Numbered from the stretch's first letter, positions 44,345 to 53,274 are shown. The stretch is DNA of 64,000 nucleotides from Arthrobacter sp. CDRTa11 (GCF_026427775.1 NZ_CP044532.1:4402001-4466000); one strand, 5' to 3'. The notes: generated by a model from the letters alone, not told the origin. Numbers and translations are program-made.

Positions 44345-44608
44345 CTACAGGAGGTGGGGTTCCGGTACCGCCCACCTGACCTGGCGCGAACCCGGCCTGG
44401 CCTCATGGAAGCCGACATGCGTCCAATGGCATGGCCTGCCGGCATCAGCCGGGAGGAGCTGGCCCTCAAACAATTGGATGCGCACTCCGGTGGGGCTCTG
44501 CCAGATGCCGGACAGTTCGCAATGCGTACCGGTGGACTGGTGGAGCGGCACCGACAGGTTCATGACCCTTCGGGCCAGCTTTTCCGTAACCGGGATGCGC
44601 TTCTTCAT
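44345..44608 (-). CDS. Small protein coupled to the MHS transporter (87 residues)
   Basis: Not recognised. ATG 44608 overlaps the transporter stop codon as ATGA, and GGCGGG lies just upstream, so it should be translated with the transporter. The sequence starts MKKRIPVTEKLARRVMNLSV, has a beta-like centre (GIWQSPTGVRIQLFEGQLL) and ends WAVPEPHLL. It has two cysteines (THCELSG, RPCHWTH). It could be a small regulatory or catabolic subunit. It ends at the long hairpin at 44287. Confidence 0.65.
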   Translation of the reverse strand: MKKRIPVTEKLARRVMNLSVPLHQSTGTHCELSGIWQSPTGVRIQLFEGQLLPADAGRPCHWTHVGFHEARPGSRQVRWAVPEPHLL

Positions 44609-45978
44609 GCTGACACACCCGCCGTCTTTTCGGAGCTGCTTTCGACCGAGGACTGGAGGTATTCCTCGTCCTCGGCGACGTTGGAGTCGCGGCCCAGGGC
44701 CAGTCCCACCAGGGTCAGCAGGCAGGCAACGCTGAGGTACATGGCAACCGGGACCCAGCTGTTGTAAGTGCTCAGAAGCAGGGTGAACATAAACGGTGCA
44801 ATGGCGCCGCCGATGATTCCGGCGAAGGTGTAGGCCAGCGAGCTGCCGGTGGAGCGGAGCCGCGGCGAGAACTGCTCCACCACGAAGGCCGCTTGGGGGC
44901 CGTACATAAACGAGTGGCAGAGCAGGCCCAGGACCGTTCCGACGATGAGCATCACCGGGGACCGGCCTTCCAGCACGATGAAGAACACGTACGCCCAGGC
45001 TGCGGCTGCAACAGCGGCGGTTCCGTAGACCAGGCGCCGGTTGATGCGGTCGGAGATGGCGCCGGCGAGCGGCATGCAGAAGATCTGCAGTCCCGAGCCG
45101 ACGAGTACGGCCACCAGGACCTGGCCCCGGTCGAAGCCGAGTTCCTGGATGCCGTAGGTCAGGGTGAAGACGGTGCACATTGCGTAGAGAACGTCCGGGC
45201 CGATGCGGCTGAGCATGGCGGCGATGAGCGGCCGGCGCTGCGTGGCCAGCACTTCGCGGATGGGGGCCTTGGGCTTGTCTCCCCTGGCTTCCATCGCCTG
45301 GAAGATGGGTGTGTCCTCGAGCTTGAGGCGGATCCAGAGGCCAAAGGCCACCAGAAGTGCCGAGATCAGGAACGCGATCCGCCAGCCGTAGTCCAGGAAC
45401 GCTTCCTCGGTCAGGACCAGGGTGAGGACGGCGAGCGCGCCGTTGGCCATCAGGTTGCCGGCGGGCGGGCCGATCTGCGCTGCGGAGGCCCAGAAGCCGC
45501 GCTTGTTGGGATCGCCGAATTCGCTGGAGAGCAGGACCGCGCCGCCCCATTCGCCGCCCACGCCCACACCCTGGGCAAAGCGGAGGAAGACCAGGATGGC
45601 CGGAGCCACGATGCCTATGTTGTCGTACGTGGGAAGCAGGCCGATCAGGAACGTGGCCACACCGATCAGCATCAGCGTGATCACCAGGATCTTCTTCCGG
45701 CCGATCTCATCCCCCAGCCGGCCGAAGATGATGCCGCCCACTGGGCGGGAGATGTACCCCACGGCGTACGTTGAGAAGGCCAGCAGCGTTCCAGTGACAG
45801 GGTCTGAGGCGGGGAAGAAGATGAGCGGGAACACGATCGCCGCTGCTGCGGAGTAGACGGCGAAATCGTAGAACTCGAGCGCGGTTCCGGTCAGGCTGGC
45901 AGCAAATGCCTTGTACATGCCCTTGCGCCCTACAAAGGGTGCCGGCGTACCGGAACCCGGTAGTGGTGGGGTGGCCAT
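44605..45978 (-). CDS. MFS transporter, metabolite:H+ symporter (MHS) family
   Basis: A 457-residue 12-helix transporter. The MHS marks are ALEFYDFAVYSAAAAIVFPLIF at the first helix, GRLGDEIGRKK in loop 2-3 and RFAQGVGVGGEWGGAVLL in helix 4. MHS members carry carboxylates such as ketoglutarate, shikimate, benzoates or betaine-type compounds; the substrate here is not known. It is coupled to the 87-residue gene at 44345. Two tandem palindromes at 46151-46179 lie upstream. Confidence 0.88.
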   Translation of the reverse strand: MATPPLPGSGTPAPFVGRKGMYKAFAASLTGTALEFYDFAVYSAAAAIVFPLIFFPASDPVTGTLLAFSTYAVGYISRPVGGIIFGRLGDEIGRKKILVITLMLIGVATFLIGLLPTYDNIGIVAPAILVFLRFAQGVGVGGEWGGAVLLSSEFGDPNKRGFWASAAQIGPPAGNLMANGALAVLTLVLTEEAFLDYGWRIAFLISALLVAFGLWIRLKLEDTPIFQAMEARGDKPKAPIREVLATQRRPLIAAMLSRIGPDVLYAMCTVFTLTYGIQELGFDRGQVLVAVLVGSGLQIFCMPLAGAISDRINRRLVYGTAAVAAAAWAYVFFIVLEGRSPVMLIVGTVLGLLCHSFMYGPQAAFVVEQFSPRLRSTGSSLAYTFAGIIGGAIAPFMFTLLLSTYNSWVPVAMYLSVACLLTLVGLALGRDSNVAEDEEYLQSSVESSSEKTAGVSA

Positions 45979-46320
45979 TGTGATCCTCCAGGAAGAGAGT
46001 GGATGCCATCCGGATGCGGGCGGATGGCTGCTGGGGCGCCTGCTGTTCAGCCAGTAAGTTGCAGGCTGGGAAAGAGGCAGTTGGAGTGCGGCTTCACGTC
46101 AGTTCCGTGGAGGCGGCTGACGCAAGTCCGGACCCGTGCGGGTAGCTACATTGTTGAACAATCTGAACTTGTTGAACAATCTACGCGACGTAGATCACAC
46201 CGTCAAGGGGTAATTTTTGTTTCTTTGCTTTCCGGTTGTGGCGGCCGGCTGGGCTGCTGGGCCACTCCGCCGCTTGGCTGCGGGGTCGCTTTGCCACCTG
46301 CACCGCTTGGGCCTTGGCTG
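45979..46320. other. Upstream region of the MHS transporter gene
   Basis: Holds the tandem operator repeat at 46151-46179 and presumably the transporter promoter. The remaining sequence up to the next gene shows no frame with coding support. Confidence 0.5.
46151..46179. promoter_or_regulatory. Tandem operator TTGTTGAACAA x2
   Basis: The 11-bp palindrome TTGTTGAACAA occurs at 46151-46161 and 46169-46179, 18 bp apart centre to centre, each followed by TCT. The form TTGT-N3-ACAA fits GntR-type or TetR-type regulators. It lies about 175-200 bases upstream of the MHS transporter. Confidence 0.6.
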
Positions 46321-46806
46321 CTACTCCTGATGCCACATTTTCGCCAGCCGGGCTGCGCCCACCGCATGTTCGGATCCTGACGCCAGGACGGCCACAGGCG
46401 ATTGCGGTTCCTTCCACAACTGCACCAGGTGGCGTTCCCTCGGCGACTTCACGGGAGCGTCAAAGGCCCTGTCCCTGCCCATGGCGTGGAGCCGGGCGCG
46501 GTACGCGCCTTCCTCCCCGGCAGGAATCGTCCCCACTTCATGCCGGTCGGCCCCGCCGGATTCGCCGAAGTAGGCGCGGCCAGCAGGAAGGGCGAGGGAC
46601 AACTCAAGAAGATCCTCCCAATCGAAGACATCCGCTTCCTCGCGGGATTCCAGGAACTCCACGCGCAAGTGAATGGGCCCCGCGCGGACGCCGGTATAAA
46701 CCAGCGGGACCCTGAGGGTTTCCCCGTTTTCCTGCTGCACCACGAAGTCCACTACGTGGTTCCACGCCTTGATAACGAACGAGCCCGAATCGATCAAAGC
46801 CCCCAC
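46321..46806 (-). CDS. Hypothetical protein (161 residues)
   Basis: Not recognised. Acidic N-terminal half with beta-strand pattern (NHVVDFVVQQENGETLRVPLVYTG, PIHLRVEFLESREEADVFDWEDLLEL) and a basic middle (YRARLHAMGRDRAFDAPVKSPRERH), with an abundance of polar residues. Codon use matches neighbours. No signal peptide or membrane segment. It precedes the MHS gene on the same strand but more than 340 bases separate them. Confidence 0.55.
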   Translation of the reverse strand: MGALIDSGSFVIKAWNHVVDFVVQQENGETLRVPLVYTGVRAGPIHLRVEFLESREEADVFDWEDLLELSLALPAGRAYFGESGGADRHEVGTIPAGEEGAYRARLHAMGRDRAFDAPVKSPRERHLVQLWKEPQSPVAVLASGSEHAVGAARLAKMWHQE

Positions 46807-46930
46807 CCTCCAACCTCTACAGCCTGGACGCAGAGTGCCGATACAGACTCTTTAGCACCGGGGGAACCGGCCCGCAAGAACCGGCACTGGAACCTCCAGC
46901 GCAGGTAACGCCTGGGCTGTTACAGGCCGC

Positions 46931-47110
46931 CTACTCTTCGCCGTTGTCCTGCGCTTCCAGGTGTTTTTCCATGGCTTCGCAGGCCTGGTGCCAGCGTGCG
47001 GTGAGCGCGTGCCGGTTCAACGGCTCGAACATGCTGTTGAGGACCTTTTCGACTGCATCGTATGCGGCGTCCCGAACCCGTTCCTGCGCCGCCGGGCTGT
47101 AATTGTTCAT
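46931..47110 (-). CDS. Small helical hypothetical protein (59 residues)
   Basis: Not recognised. MNNYSPAAQERVRDAAYDAVEKVLNSMFEPLN then a second helix ending EKHLEAQDNGEE. Predicted all-helical. It starts divergently from the MOSC gene, about 70 bases away. The start has no strong ribosome site, but the composition and helix pattern suggest a real protein. Confidence 0.5.
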   Translation of the reverse strand: MNNYSPAAQERVRDAAYDAVEKVLNSMFEPLNRHALTARWHQACEAMEKHLEAQDNGEE

Positions 47111-47181
47111 GACAGGGATTCGTGGCGGGCACCGCCGAGGATGGTGTGCTGTCCCATCCTTTGGCGAGATAGCTTTAAGGC

Positions 47182-47754
47182 ATGACGGCAACCTACCGGT
47201 ACGACGTTGAAGTCCTGCACCTCCTCGTCTCTCCTGCGCACGCCTACTTCGGCCGGGCACATGAAGGGGCTGCGGATGTTCCGACCGCCGACGCCGAACA
47301 AGCGGAACTGGTGGCCGGCAAGGGCATCGTGGGTGACAGGTTCTTTGGCAAGGCCGCCCACATGGATGCCGCGGTCACCCTGTTCGCGGTGGAGGCCTTG
47401 GAAGCGATTGCCGCCGAGTTGGGGACGGCGCCTCTTGATCCGCTGCTGACCCGGCGCAATGTGGTCCTTCGCGGTGTGCAGTTGGCTCCGCTGCTTGGCC
47501 AGGAGTTCTCGCTGGAATCGCGCGGGGACGTGGTGCGGCTGAAGGCCGGACGTCCCGCCAACCCCTGCGCGTGGATGGACCATATGCTGGCCCCGGGAGC
47601 GCACAAGGCCATGCGCGGACGGGGCGGGGTGCGTTGCCAGGTGCTCTCAAACGGGATTCTCCACCGCGGCCCTGCGGTGCTGATCAGCCCTGTGCCGCTT
47701 GAGCCGGCGCTTGCCGGTGAGCCCACGCTGTTGCGGCCCTCGCGGTTGCCATAA
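47182..47754 (+). CDS. MOSC domain protein
   Basis: A 190-residue single MOSC domain, the fold found at the C-terminus of molybdenum-cofactor sulfurases and in YiiM-like proteins. The conserved cysteine that carries sulfur lies in ANPCAWMD (about residue 132); GKGIVGDRFFG near residue 47 and LTRRNVVLRG are family marks. MOSC proteins handle molybdenum cofactor or related sulfur transfer. No molybdenum enzyme is adjacent, so the target is unknown. Confidence 0.88.
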   Translation: MTATYRYDVEVLHLLVSPAHAYFGRAHEGAADVPTADAEQAELVAGKGIVGDRFFGKAAHMDAAVTLFAVEALEAIAAELGTAPLDPLLTRRNVVLRGVQLAPLLGQEFSLESRGDVVRLKAGRPANPCAWMDHMLAPGAHKAMRGRGGVRCQVLSNGILHRGPAVLISPVPLEPALAGEPTLLRPSRLP

Positions 47755-47925
47755 GTCACTGACTGGTTAGTGATCGGACGCTGGGACGACGTGGATCCCA
47801 TTGCGCCGATGTCGCGCACCCCGTGCCAACGTCCGTACACCCGTCACTCTGCAGTTGCCCCACGTTCATGATTGCCGGACAAACTCAGCTTGCGACAACC
47901 CCCAATTGCCTCCTGAGGAGCTCCG

Positions 47926-49356
47926 ATGTCACTTCCCCTTTCCCGCCGCAATTTCCTGGGTGCCGGCGCCAGTGCCACTGCCTTGGGCTTCGCCTTCGCA
48001 GGCGCCGGAAGCCTGGCCCCCTTCGCCCGCCCTGCAAATGCCGCAACCCGCAACGCGTTCGGTTACGGCACACTCGTTTCGGACCCCAAAGGGATCCTTG
48101 CGCTGCCTGAAGGCTTCTCCTACAACCTGCTCGCCCGCTCCGGGCAGACCGCCACCGCTGAAGGATTCCATCCCTCCGATCCCGACGGCATCGGCGTTTT
48201 CGACGGTCCCAACGGCGGGTCCGTGCTGATCTGCAACCACGAAAACAGCGGCTCTGAGCCCTTCCCCGTCCCGGTCGTCGAGGGCATCACATATGACCCC
48301 GGAGCCAAGGGCGGCACGTCCACCATCCTTGTGGATTCTGATGGAAACCGCATCAGCCAGTACACCTCGGTGGCCGGAACCAACAACAACTGCGCCGGCG
48401 GCATCTCCCCGTGGGGCACCTGGCTGACGTGCGAGGAGACAGAGGCCCGCGCCGGCTCCGGAACCAACACCAAGGACCACGGCTACGTGTTCGAGGTTGA
48501 CCCTGCCAGCAGGGCGGCCAACATTGGCCGCTCCGCCATTCCGCTGAAGTTCCTGGGCCGCTACTCACACGAGGCTGTGGCCATCGATCCCGCCACCACG
48601 CAGATCTACCTCACCGAAGATGCGGGCAACCCCAACGGCCTATACCTGCGCTGGACCCCGCCCGCCGGTTTCATCCCGGGCAAGGGTGCCTTGCACGCCC
48701 TCGCCGGATCCGCTGGCGGCGACGTTGCTGGGCAGCTTCACGCCATGAAGTGCTACCGCGGATCCACTCACATCAAGGACCTGTCCGAAGCCACCGAGGT
48801 AGGCACACGCTACAAGGTGGAATGGGTGGACGTCCCGGACCGCGATGCCCGCACCACCTCCGTCCGCAAGCAGTTCACCAATGACCAGATCACCCGGGCC
48901 CGCAAGCTCGAAGGGCAGTGGTGGGGCGACGGCGGCGCCTACTTTGTTTCCAGCTTCGCCCGGAACTCCGACGGTTCCGTTAACGAACACGACGGCCAGG
49001 TCTGGCTCTACGAGCCCGCCACCGAGAGCATCACGCTCACCACCATCTTCGGCGTCAACCCCGATACCGAGCAGCTGGGACACTTCGACGGTCCCGACAA
49101 CATCACAGTCGCACCCCAGGGCGGCCTGATCCTGGCCGAGGACGGCGACGGCGTCTCCCACCTGGTGGGCGTTACTGACCAGGGGATGTCCTACCCACTG
49201 GCACGCAACGAATTCAACGACTCAGAGTTCTGCGGCCCGGCGTTCAGCAAAGACGGCAAATGGCTCTTCGCGAACATCCAGTCCCCCGGTTTCACGCTTG
49301 CCATCACCGGCCCTTGGACCCGCCCGTCCAACGCGTCCACTACAGCCGCTAACTGA
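47926..49356 (+). CDS. PhoX-type (DUF839) secreted phosphatase
   Basis: A 476-residue protein with a Tat signal SRRNFLGAGASATALGFAFAG, so it is exported folded. ATG 47926 follows GAGGAG. The beta-propeller has PhoX-type blocks: CNHENSGSEP, NNNCAGGISPWGTWLTCEET (metal-binding region), GRYSHEAVAIDP, and LTEDAGNPNGLYLRW. PhoX enzymes are calcium/iron-dependent alkaline phosphatases on the outside of the cell. Many DUF839 relatives have not been tested, so substrate is open. It ends in a hairpin shared with the convergent gene. Confidence 0.85.
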   Translation: MSLPLSRRNFLGAGASATALGFAFAGAGSLAPFARPANAATRNAFGYGTLVSDPKGILALPEGFSYNLLARSGQTATAEGFHPSDPDGIGVFDGPNGGSVLICNHENSGSEPFPVPVVEGITYDPGAKGGTSTILVDSDGNRISQYTSVAGTNNNCAGGISPWGTWLTCEETEARAGSGTNTKDHGYVFEVDPASRAANIGRSAIPLKFLGRYSHEAVAIDPATTQIYLTEDAGNPNGLYLRWTPPAGFIPGKGALHALAGSAGGDVAGQLHAMKCYRGSTHIKDLSEATEVGTRYKVEWVDVPDRDARTTSVRKQFTNDQITRARKLEGQWWGDGGAYFVSSFARNSDGSVNEHDGQVWLYEPATESITLTTIFGVNPDTEQLGHFDGPDNITVAPQGGLILAEDGDGVSHLVGVTDQGMSYPLARNEFNDSEFCGPAFSKDGKWLFANIQSPGFTLAITGPWTRPSNASTTAAN

Positions 49357-49367
49357 CCATCACTGAA

Positions 49368-49411
49368 GGGGGCTAGAGAACGCGTGCAAGTCCCGGCGCT
49401 ATCTAGCCCCC
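49368..49411. terminator. Hairpin between convergent genes
   Basis: 10-bp arms GGGGGCTAGA (49368-49377) and TCTAGCCCCC (49402-49411) with a 24-base loop. The stop codon of the minus-strand gene lies inside the right arm. Confidence 0.6.
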
Positions 49412-49693
49412 AATAGCTGCCTCGGATGTATTCCGAGCCTGCTCACTCACACCGCTGCTCTCTTCGTTGTTGGGACTGGTTCGCTTTTTCGGAAGGATGT
49501 CCAGGTCCACCCATGCCTCGTACTTCAATGACCTTTCGTACATTGTCCGGAGCCGGGTGCCGTTGAATGCCAGCCACAGGATGGAAGAGTCGGGCATGGC
49601 GTCATCGACGGTTCCGGCGGCCACCGTGTGGCCGGCCTGGCGTATTTCGACGGGCAGCCCGATGAGGCGCTTCCACTTGGGGTATTTGTCCAT
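49403..49693 (-). CDS. Hypothetical protein at the end of the catabolic cluster (96 residues)
   Basis: Not recognised. The start ATG 49693 follows AAGGGAAGAG. The N-terminal two thirds looks like a small beta-barrel (YPKWKRLIGLPVEIRQAGHTVAAGTVDDAMPDSSILWLAF) and the tail is polar and probably disordered. It follows gabD by 35 bases on the same strand and is probably co-transcribed. Its fold resembles Sm/Tudor-like small barrels, but no family is certain. Confidence 0.6.
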   Translation of the reverse strand: MDKYPKWKRLIGLPVEIRQAGHTVAAGTVDDAMPDSSILWLAFNGTRLRTMYERSLKYEAWVDLDILPKKRTSPNNEESSGVSEQARNTSEAAIGG

Positions 49694-49728
49694 GGTTTGC
49701 TCTTCCCTTTGGGTTCATTCGGCTGGGG

Positions 49729-51189
49729 TCAGAGTTGGATGCCGGTGTATTTGGTTTCCTGGTAGGCCTCGAGGCCTTCGATGCCCCCTTCGCGGCCGAG
49801 GCCTGATTGTTTCGTGCCGCCGAAGGGGGCTGCGGGGTTGCTGATGAGTCCGCGGTTGATTCCGGTCATGCCGGCGTCGATCGCGTCGGCGACGCGCAGT
49901 GCCCGGGCGAGGTCCTGGGTGAAGACGTAAGAGGCCAGGCCGTAGGGGGTGGCGTTCGCTTCGGCGATAGCTTCACCCTCCGTGACAAAGGTGTAGATCG
50001 CCGCGACCGGGCCGAAGATTTCCTCTTCCCTGATCGTGGCGTTGGCGGGGATGTCGGTGAGGACGGTTGGCTGGTAGTAGTAGCCGGGGCCGTCGATGAT
50101 CTGGCCGCCTGTGAGGCAGGTGGCGCCCTTGGCCACGGCGTCGGTGACGAGGCTGTGGACGGTTGCGCGTTGTTTGTCATCGATCAGTGGTCCGAGGCCG
50201 GTGCCGGGTTCGTGGCCGTTGCCTACGGTGACGGCGGCGAGGCGTTCGGTGAACCGTTTGGTGAACTCGGCCGCGATGCCGGACTGGACGTAGATCCGGT
50301 TCGCCGCGACGCAGGACTGGCCGCCGTTGCGGAGCTTGGCGAGGTAGGCACCTTCGATGGCGGCGTCGAGGTCGGCGTCGTCGAAAACGATCAGCGGTGC
50401 GTTCCCGCCGAGTTCCATGGAGGTGTTCATGACGTTCTGCGCGGCTTGGGCCAGGAGCACCCGGCCGACTTGGGTGGAGCCGGTAAAGGAGATCTTCCGG
50501 ATCCGTTCATCGTTCATGATGGCGCCGATCAGGTCCCGGGAATTGCTTGTCACCACGACGTTCACGACACCGGCAGGGACGCCTGCTTCCTCGAGGACTT
50601 GGGCGAGCAGCAGGGAGGTGAGCGGGGTCTGGACGGCGGGCTTGAGGATAGTGGTGCAGCCGGCGGCCAGGGCCGGCGCGATCTTGCGGGCGCCCATGGC
50701 GAGGGGAAAGTTCCACGGGGTGATCAGCAGCGACGGGCCCACCGGGCGCTTGGACACGGCCAGGTGATAGTTGGAGCCCGGCTCAATGCCGAACTGGCCC
50801 TCGGTGTGGATCCGGCCCGCGGATTCGGCGAACCAGCGGAAGAACCCGGCACCGTAGTCCACTTCGCTTTGGGCTTCGGACCAGGGCTTGCCCATCTCAT
50901 CCACGATCAGGCGGGCGAAGTCGTCGCGGCGGGCGAGGATGCCCTGATAGGTGCGGGCGAGGATGTCGGCGCGGTCCCTTGCCGGTGTTGCTGCCCAGGC
51001 GTCCTGGGCGGCGCAGGCGGCGTTCAGTGCCGCCAGCCCGTCCTGGACGGAGGCGTCGGAGACGTGCACGATGGCTTCTCCGGTGGCCGGGTTGATAACC
51101 GGCAGCGTGGCGCCGGTGCCCGATGGTATCCATTCCCCGCCGATGAACAGCCGGGTTTCGGTGAGATCCAGGGTGGTTCCAGTACTCAT
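49729..51189 (-). CDS. NAD(P)-dependent semialdehyde dehydrogenase (GabD-like)
   Basis: A 486-residue aldehyde dehydrogenase of the succinate/glutarate-semialdehyde group. Marks: LLITPWNFPLAMGARKIAPALAAG, FTGSTQVGR, ELGGNAPLIVFDDADLDAA with the general base, and NGGQSCVAANRIYV with the catalytic cysteine. It closes the catabolic operon and should oxidise the aldehyde made by an upstream enzyme to an acid entering central metabolism. The exact semialdehyde is inferred only from family. Confidence 0.87.
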   Translation of the reverse strand: MSTGTTLDLTETRLFIGGEWIPSGTGATLPVINPATGEAIVHVSDASVQDGLAALNAACAAQDAWAATPARDRADILARTYQGILARRDDFARLIVDEMGKPWSEAQSEVDYGAGFFRWFAESAGRIHTEGQFGIEPGSNYHLAVSKRPVGPSLLITPWNFPLAMGARKIAPALAAGCTTILKPAVQTPLTSLLLAQVLEEAGVPAGVVNVVVTSNSRDLIGAIMNDERIRKISFTGSTQVGRVLLAQAAQNVMNTSMELGGNAPLIVFDDADLDAAIEGAYLAKLRNGGQSCVAANRIYVQSGIAAEFTKRFTERLAAVTVGNGHEPGTGLGPLIDDKQRATVHSLVTDAVAKGATCLTGGQIIDGPGYYYQPTVLTDIPANATIREEEIFGPVAAIYTFVTEGEAIAEANATPYGLASYVFTQDLARALRVADAIDAGMTGINRGLISNPAAPFGGTKQSGLGREGGIEGLEAYQETKYTGIQL

Positions 51190-51227
51190 GGGTGTTGCTC
51201 CTGTTGGGGGCTTTGCGGGAAAGGGGT

Positions 51228-51257
51228 GCGGGGCCCGGTTGTGTGACCGGGCCCCGC
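51228..51257 (-). promoter_or_regulatory. Intercistronic hairpin between SDR and gabD-like gene
   Basis: GCGGGGCCCGGT (51228-51239) and ACCGGGCCCCGC (51246-51257) form a perfect 12-bp stem with six bases in the loop in the 157-base gap. The minus strand continues ACCCCTTT, so it could be an attenuator or partial terminator. Confidence 0.6.
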
Positions 51258-51346
51258 TGTTTCAACGGGCAGCCGCTCAGGCGGGGGTGAGCCAGCGGCG
51301 TTCTTCCCACGGCCTATGTTTTGTATCTGGGCCGCGTTGGATGTTG

Positions 51347-52090
51347 CTAGAAGGCGGTGTATCCGCCGTCTACCGGGAGGGTCGCTCCGGTGATGTAGGA
51401 GGACTCCTTCGACGCGAGGAAGAGGATGGCGTCGGCGATTTCTTCGGGGGTGGCCAGGCGCTGGAGCGGGATCTGGCCTTCGCGCTGGGCCCGGTAGGCC
51501 TCGGGGTCCTCCCTGCGCTGGATTGATGCTTCGATGATCGGGGTGGCGGTCAGACCCGGTGCGACGATGTTGACGCGGATGTTGCGTGAGGCCCATTCGA
51601 TCGCCGCGCCCTTGGCGAGCATGATCAGGCCTCCCTTGGCCGCGGAGTACAGGACCTGATCGGCCATGCCCACCATGCCGAGGCGTGAGCTGACGAGGAC
51701 GAACGAGCCACCCGCTGCGGGCATCAGCGGCGCGAAGTGCTTCATCACCAAAAAGGAGCTGAGCAGGTTGCTATGCAGCACGTTCTTCGCATCCTCATAC
51801 GCCATCTCGGTGAGCGGGCCGGTGACCTGCAGGCCGTGGTTGAGGACGACGACGTCCACGGTGCCGAATGACTCGGCCGCCTGGCGGGCGAGGCTTTCGA
51901 CGAACGCCTCGTCGTTAAGGTCTCCGGGGACGTACAGGTCATCGGGCTGGGCGCTGTCGAGCTGCTCCCTGCGGCCGGTGAGCAGCAGCCGGGCGCCTTC
52001 GTTACGGAAGTGCGAACATACCGCCTGCCCTATTCCGCTGTTGGCCCCGGTCACCAGGGCCGTGGTCTTATCAAGTCTCAAGTCGGTCAC
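51347..52090 (-). CDS. Short-chain dehydrogenase/reductase
   Basis: A 247-residue classical SDR. Start GTG 52090 is preferred because the coenzyme motif TGANSGIG then lies about residue 13. NHGL, the catalytic Ser in FVLVSSRLG, and YSAAKGG (Tyr-x-x-x-Lys) are present, and the C-terminus GATLPVDGGYTAF is typical. It would oxidise or reduce a hydroxyl group in the pathway. It lies between the D-threonine-aldolase-type gene and the semialdehyde dehydrogenase. Confidence 0.87.
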   Translation of the reverse strand: MTDLRLDKTTALVTGANSGIGQAVCSHFRNEGARLLLTGRREQLDSAQPDDLYVPGDLNDEAFVESLARQAAESFGTVDVVVLNHGLQVTGPLTEMAYEDAKNVLHSNLLSSFLVMKHFAPLMPAAGGSFVLVSSRLGMVGMADQVLYSAAKGGLIMLAKGAAIEWASRNIRVNIVAPGLTATPIIEASIQRREDPEAYRAQREGQIPLQRLATPEEIADAILFLASKESSYITGATLPVDGGYTAF

Positions 52091-52122
52091 TCCATCGTGG
52101 GGTTGGTTGTTTCTGCGTAGCG

Positions 52123-52150
52123 GCTGGGGGACGGAAGTCCGTCCCCCAGC
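52123..52150 (-). promoter_or_regulatory. Intercistronic hairpin between aldolase-type gene and SDR
   Basis: GCTGGGGGACGGA (52123-52135) and TCCGTCCCCCAGC (52138-52150) form a perfect 13-bp stem in a 77-base gap. No T run follows; it may tune downstream expression. Confidence 0.6.
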
Positions 52151-52167
52151 GGTCAGTCGGGGGTCGA

Positions 52168-53274
52168 TCAGTTGAGGAACCCCCGGGCATCGACAGGCCA
52201 CCGTTCCAGCGTCGTGCCCGTGCTGTCGGTGACGATGTACTCCTCGAAATTGACCACCACGGGACAGACATGGTTGGGCACCACCGGAAGCACTGTCCCG
52301 ACGCCCGGGCGGAAGTCCCCGGAGGGAAGCGGGAGGAACCCGTGGTATTCGTTCAGTCTGGACAGCACGGCCGTAGTGCCGGAAATGCCGCCGTAGCCAA
52401 TCTCTGCGCTGCCTTCACGGCCGAGGGCTTTGGTGCCGATATCGACCATGACCTGATCCGGGACCCAGTCGCTGACCACCGTCCCGGCGACGAACAGCGC
52501 GATCTGATCCTCCGTGCAGGCACCGAGCCTGGTGTTGTTCAGATCGTTGAACACGTATTCGCCGGGACGGATCTCGGTGATGACGCTGTTGGTGGCGAAC
52601 TCCACGGTGGGAGTGGAACCGGCACTGACCACCGCCGGAGTGATCCCCACTGCGCTGAGGCTGCGGACTGCCGTGACGAGCGCGGCATCCTGGTCCACTG
52701 CGGCACGCTTGCGTGCGTCCGGACCGGCGCTGCCGTGGCCCGGGTAGGTAAAGACGCCAGCCGGGACCAGGCCCCGGTTGCGCGCGGCGAGAGCGAGCTC
52801 GCCCGCGGCCTCGGCAGGAGCCCCCGAGCGACGGGCACCGCAATCCACCTCGATCACGACCTGCAGCAGTTCAGGGTTGTCCCCCATCGCGTCGGCGAGG
52901 GCGTTGATCGCCGCAACGTTGTCGACGCCGACCCGCAGCCGCGTGGTCTCGGCCAGTTTACGGATCCGCGGCCCTTTCGTCCCGGCAGCCCAGACCGGGT
53001 AGGCGAGGAAGATGTCATCGAACCCGGCCGCGGCGAAGACCTCGGCCTCACCCACATTGCCTACGGTGATTCCGGCCGCCCCGGCCTTGACCTGGCGCCG
53101 ACCGATTTCCACGCACTTGTGCGTCTTGACGTGCGGCCTGACGTCCAGGTTCTGGGCGTCGGCGAAGGCCTGCATGCGGTCGATGTTCTCCTGCATGACG
53201 TCGGCCAGGATGATTGGTGAGGGGGTATCGATCCGTTCGAGGAGAGCCTCGAGTGCTGATTGAATGCGGTTCAC
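52168..53274 (-). CDS. D-threonine aldolase / D-serine dehydratase-type PLP enzyme
   Basis: A 368-residue fold-type III PLP enzyme (alanine racemase-like barrel). Lys50 in RPHVKTHKC binds PLP. The C-terminal VPNHVCP holds the His and Cys that bind the divalent metal in D-threonine aldolase and eukaryotic-type D-serine dehydratase. It probably cleaves or dehydrates a D-beta-hydroxy-amino acid, giving an aldehyde or keto acid plus glycine or ammonia. Its place between RidA and an SDR suggests that amino acids of D or hydroxy type pass through this pathway. Confidence 0.85.
   Translation of the reverse strand: MNRIQSALEALLERIDTPSPIILADVMQENIDRMQAFADAQNLDVRPHVKTHKCVEIGRRQVKAGAAGITVGNVGEAEVFAAAGFDDIFLAYPVWAAGTKGPRIRKLAETTRLRVGVDNVAAINALADAMGDNPELLQVVIEVDCGARRSGAPAEAAGELALAARNRGLVPAGVFTYPGHGSAGPDARKRAAVDQDAALVTAVRSLSAVGITPAVVSAGSTPTVEFATNSVITEIRPGEYVFNDLNNTRLGACTEDQIALFVAGTVVSDWVPDQVMVDIGTKALGREGSAEIGYGGISGTTAVLSRLNEYHGFLPLPSGDFRPGVGTVLPVVPNHVCPVVVNFEEYIVTDSTGTTLERWPVDARGFLN

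Noticed and set aside
44609-45550. Upstream part of a minus-strand frame reaching from 45550 to 44345
   Set aside because: The part overlapping the transporter gene is a shadow; only the last 87 codons from 44608 were kept, because they lie after the transporter and have their own start.
49807-51246. Plus-strand frame of 479 codons opposite the semialdehyde dehydrogenase gene
   Set aside because: It is the antisense shadow of a clear aldehyde dehydrogenase; composition is Gly/Val/Asp rich without motifs.
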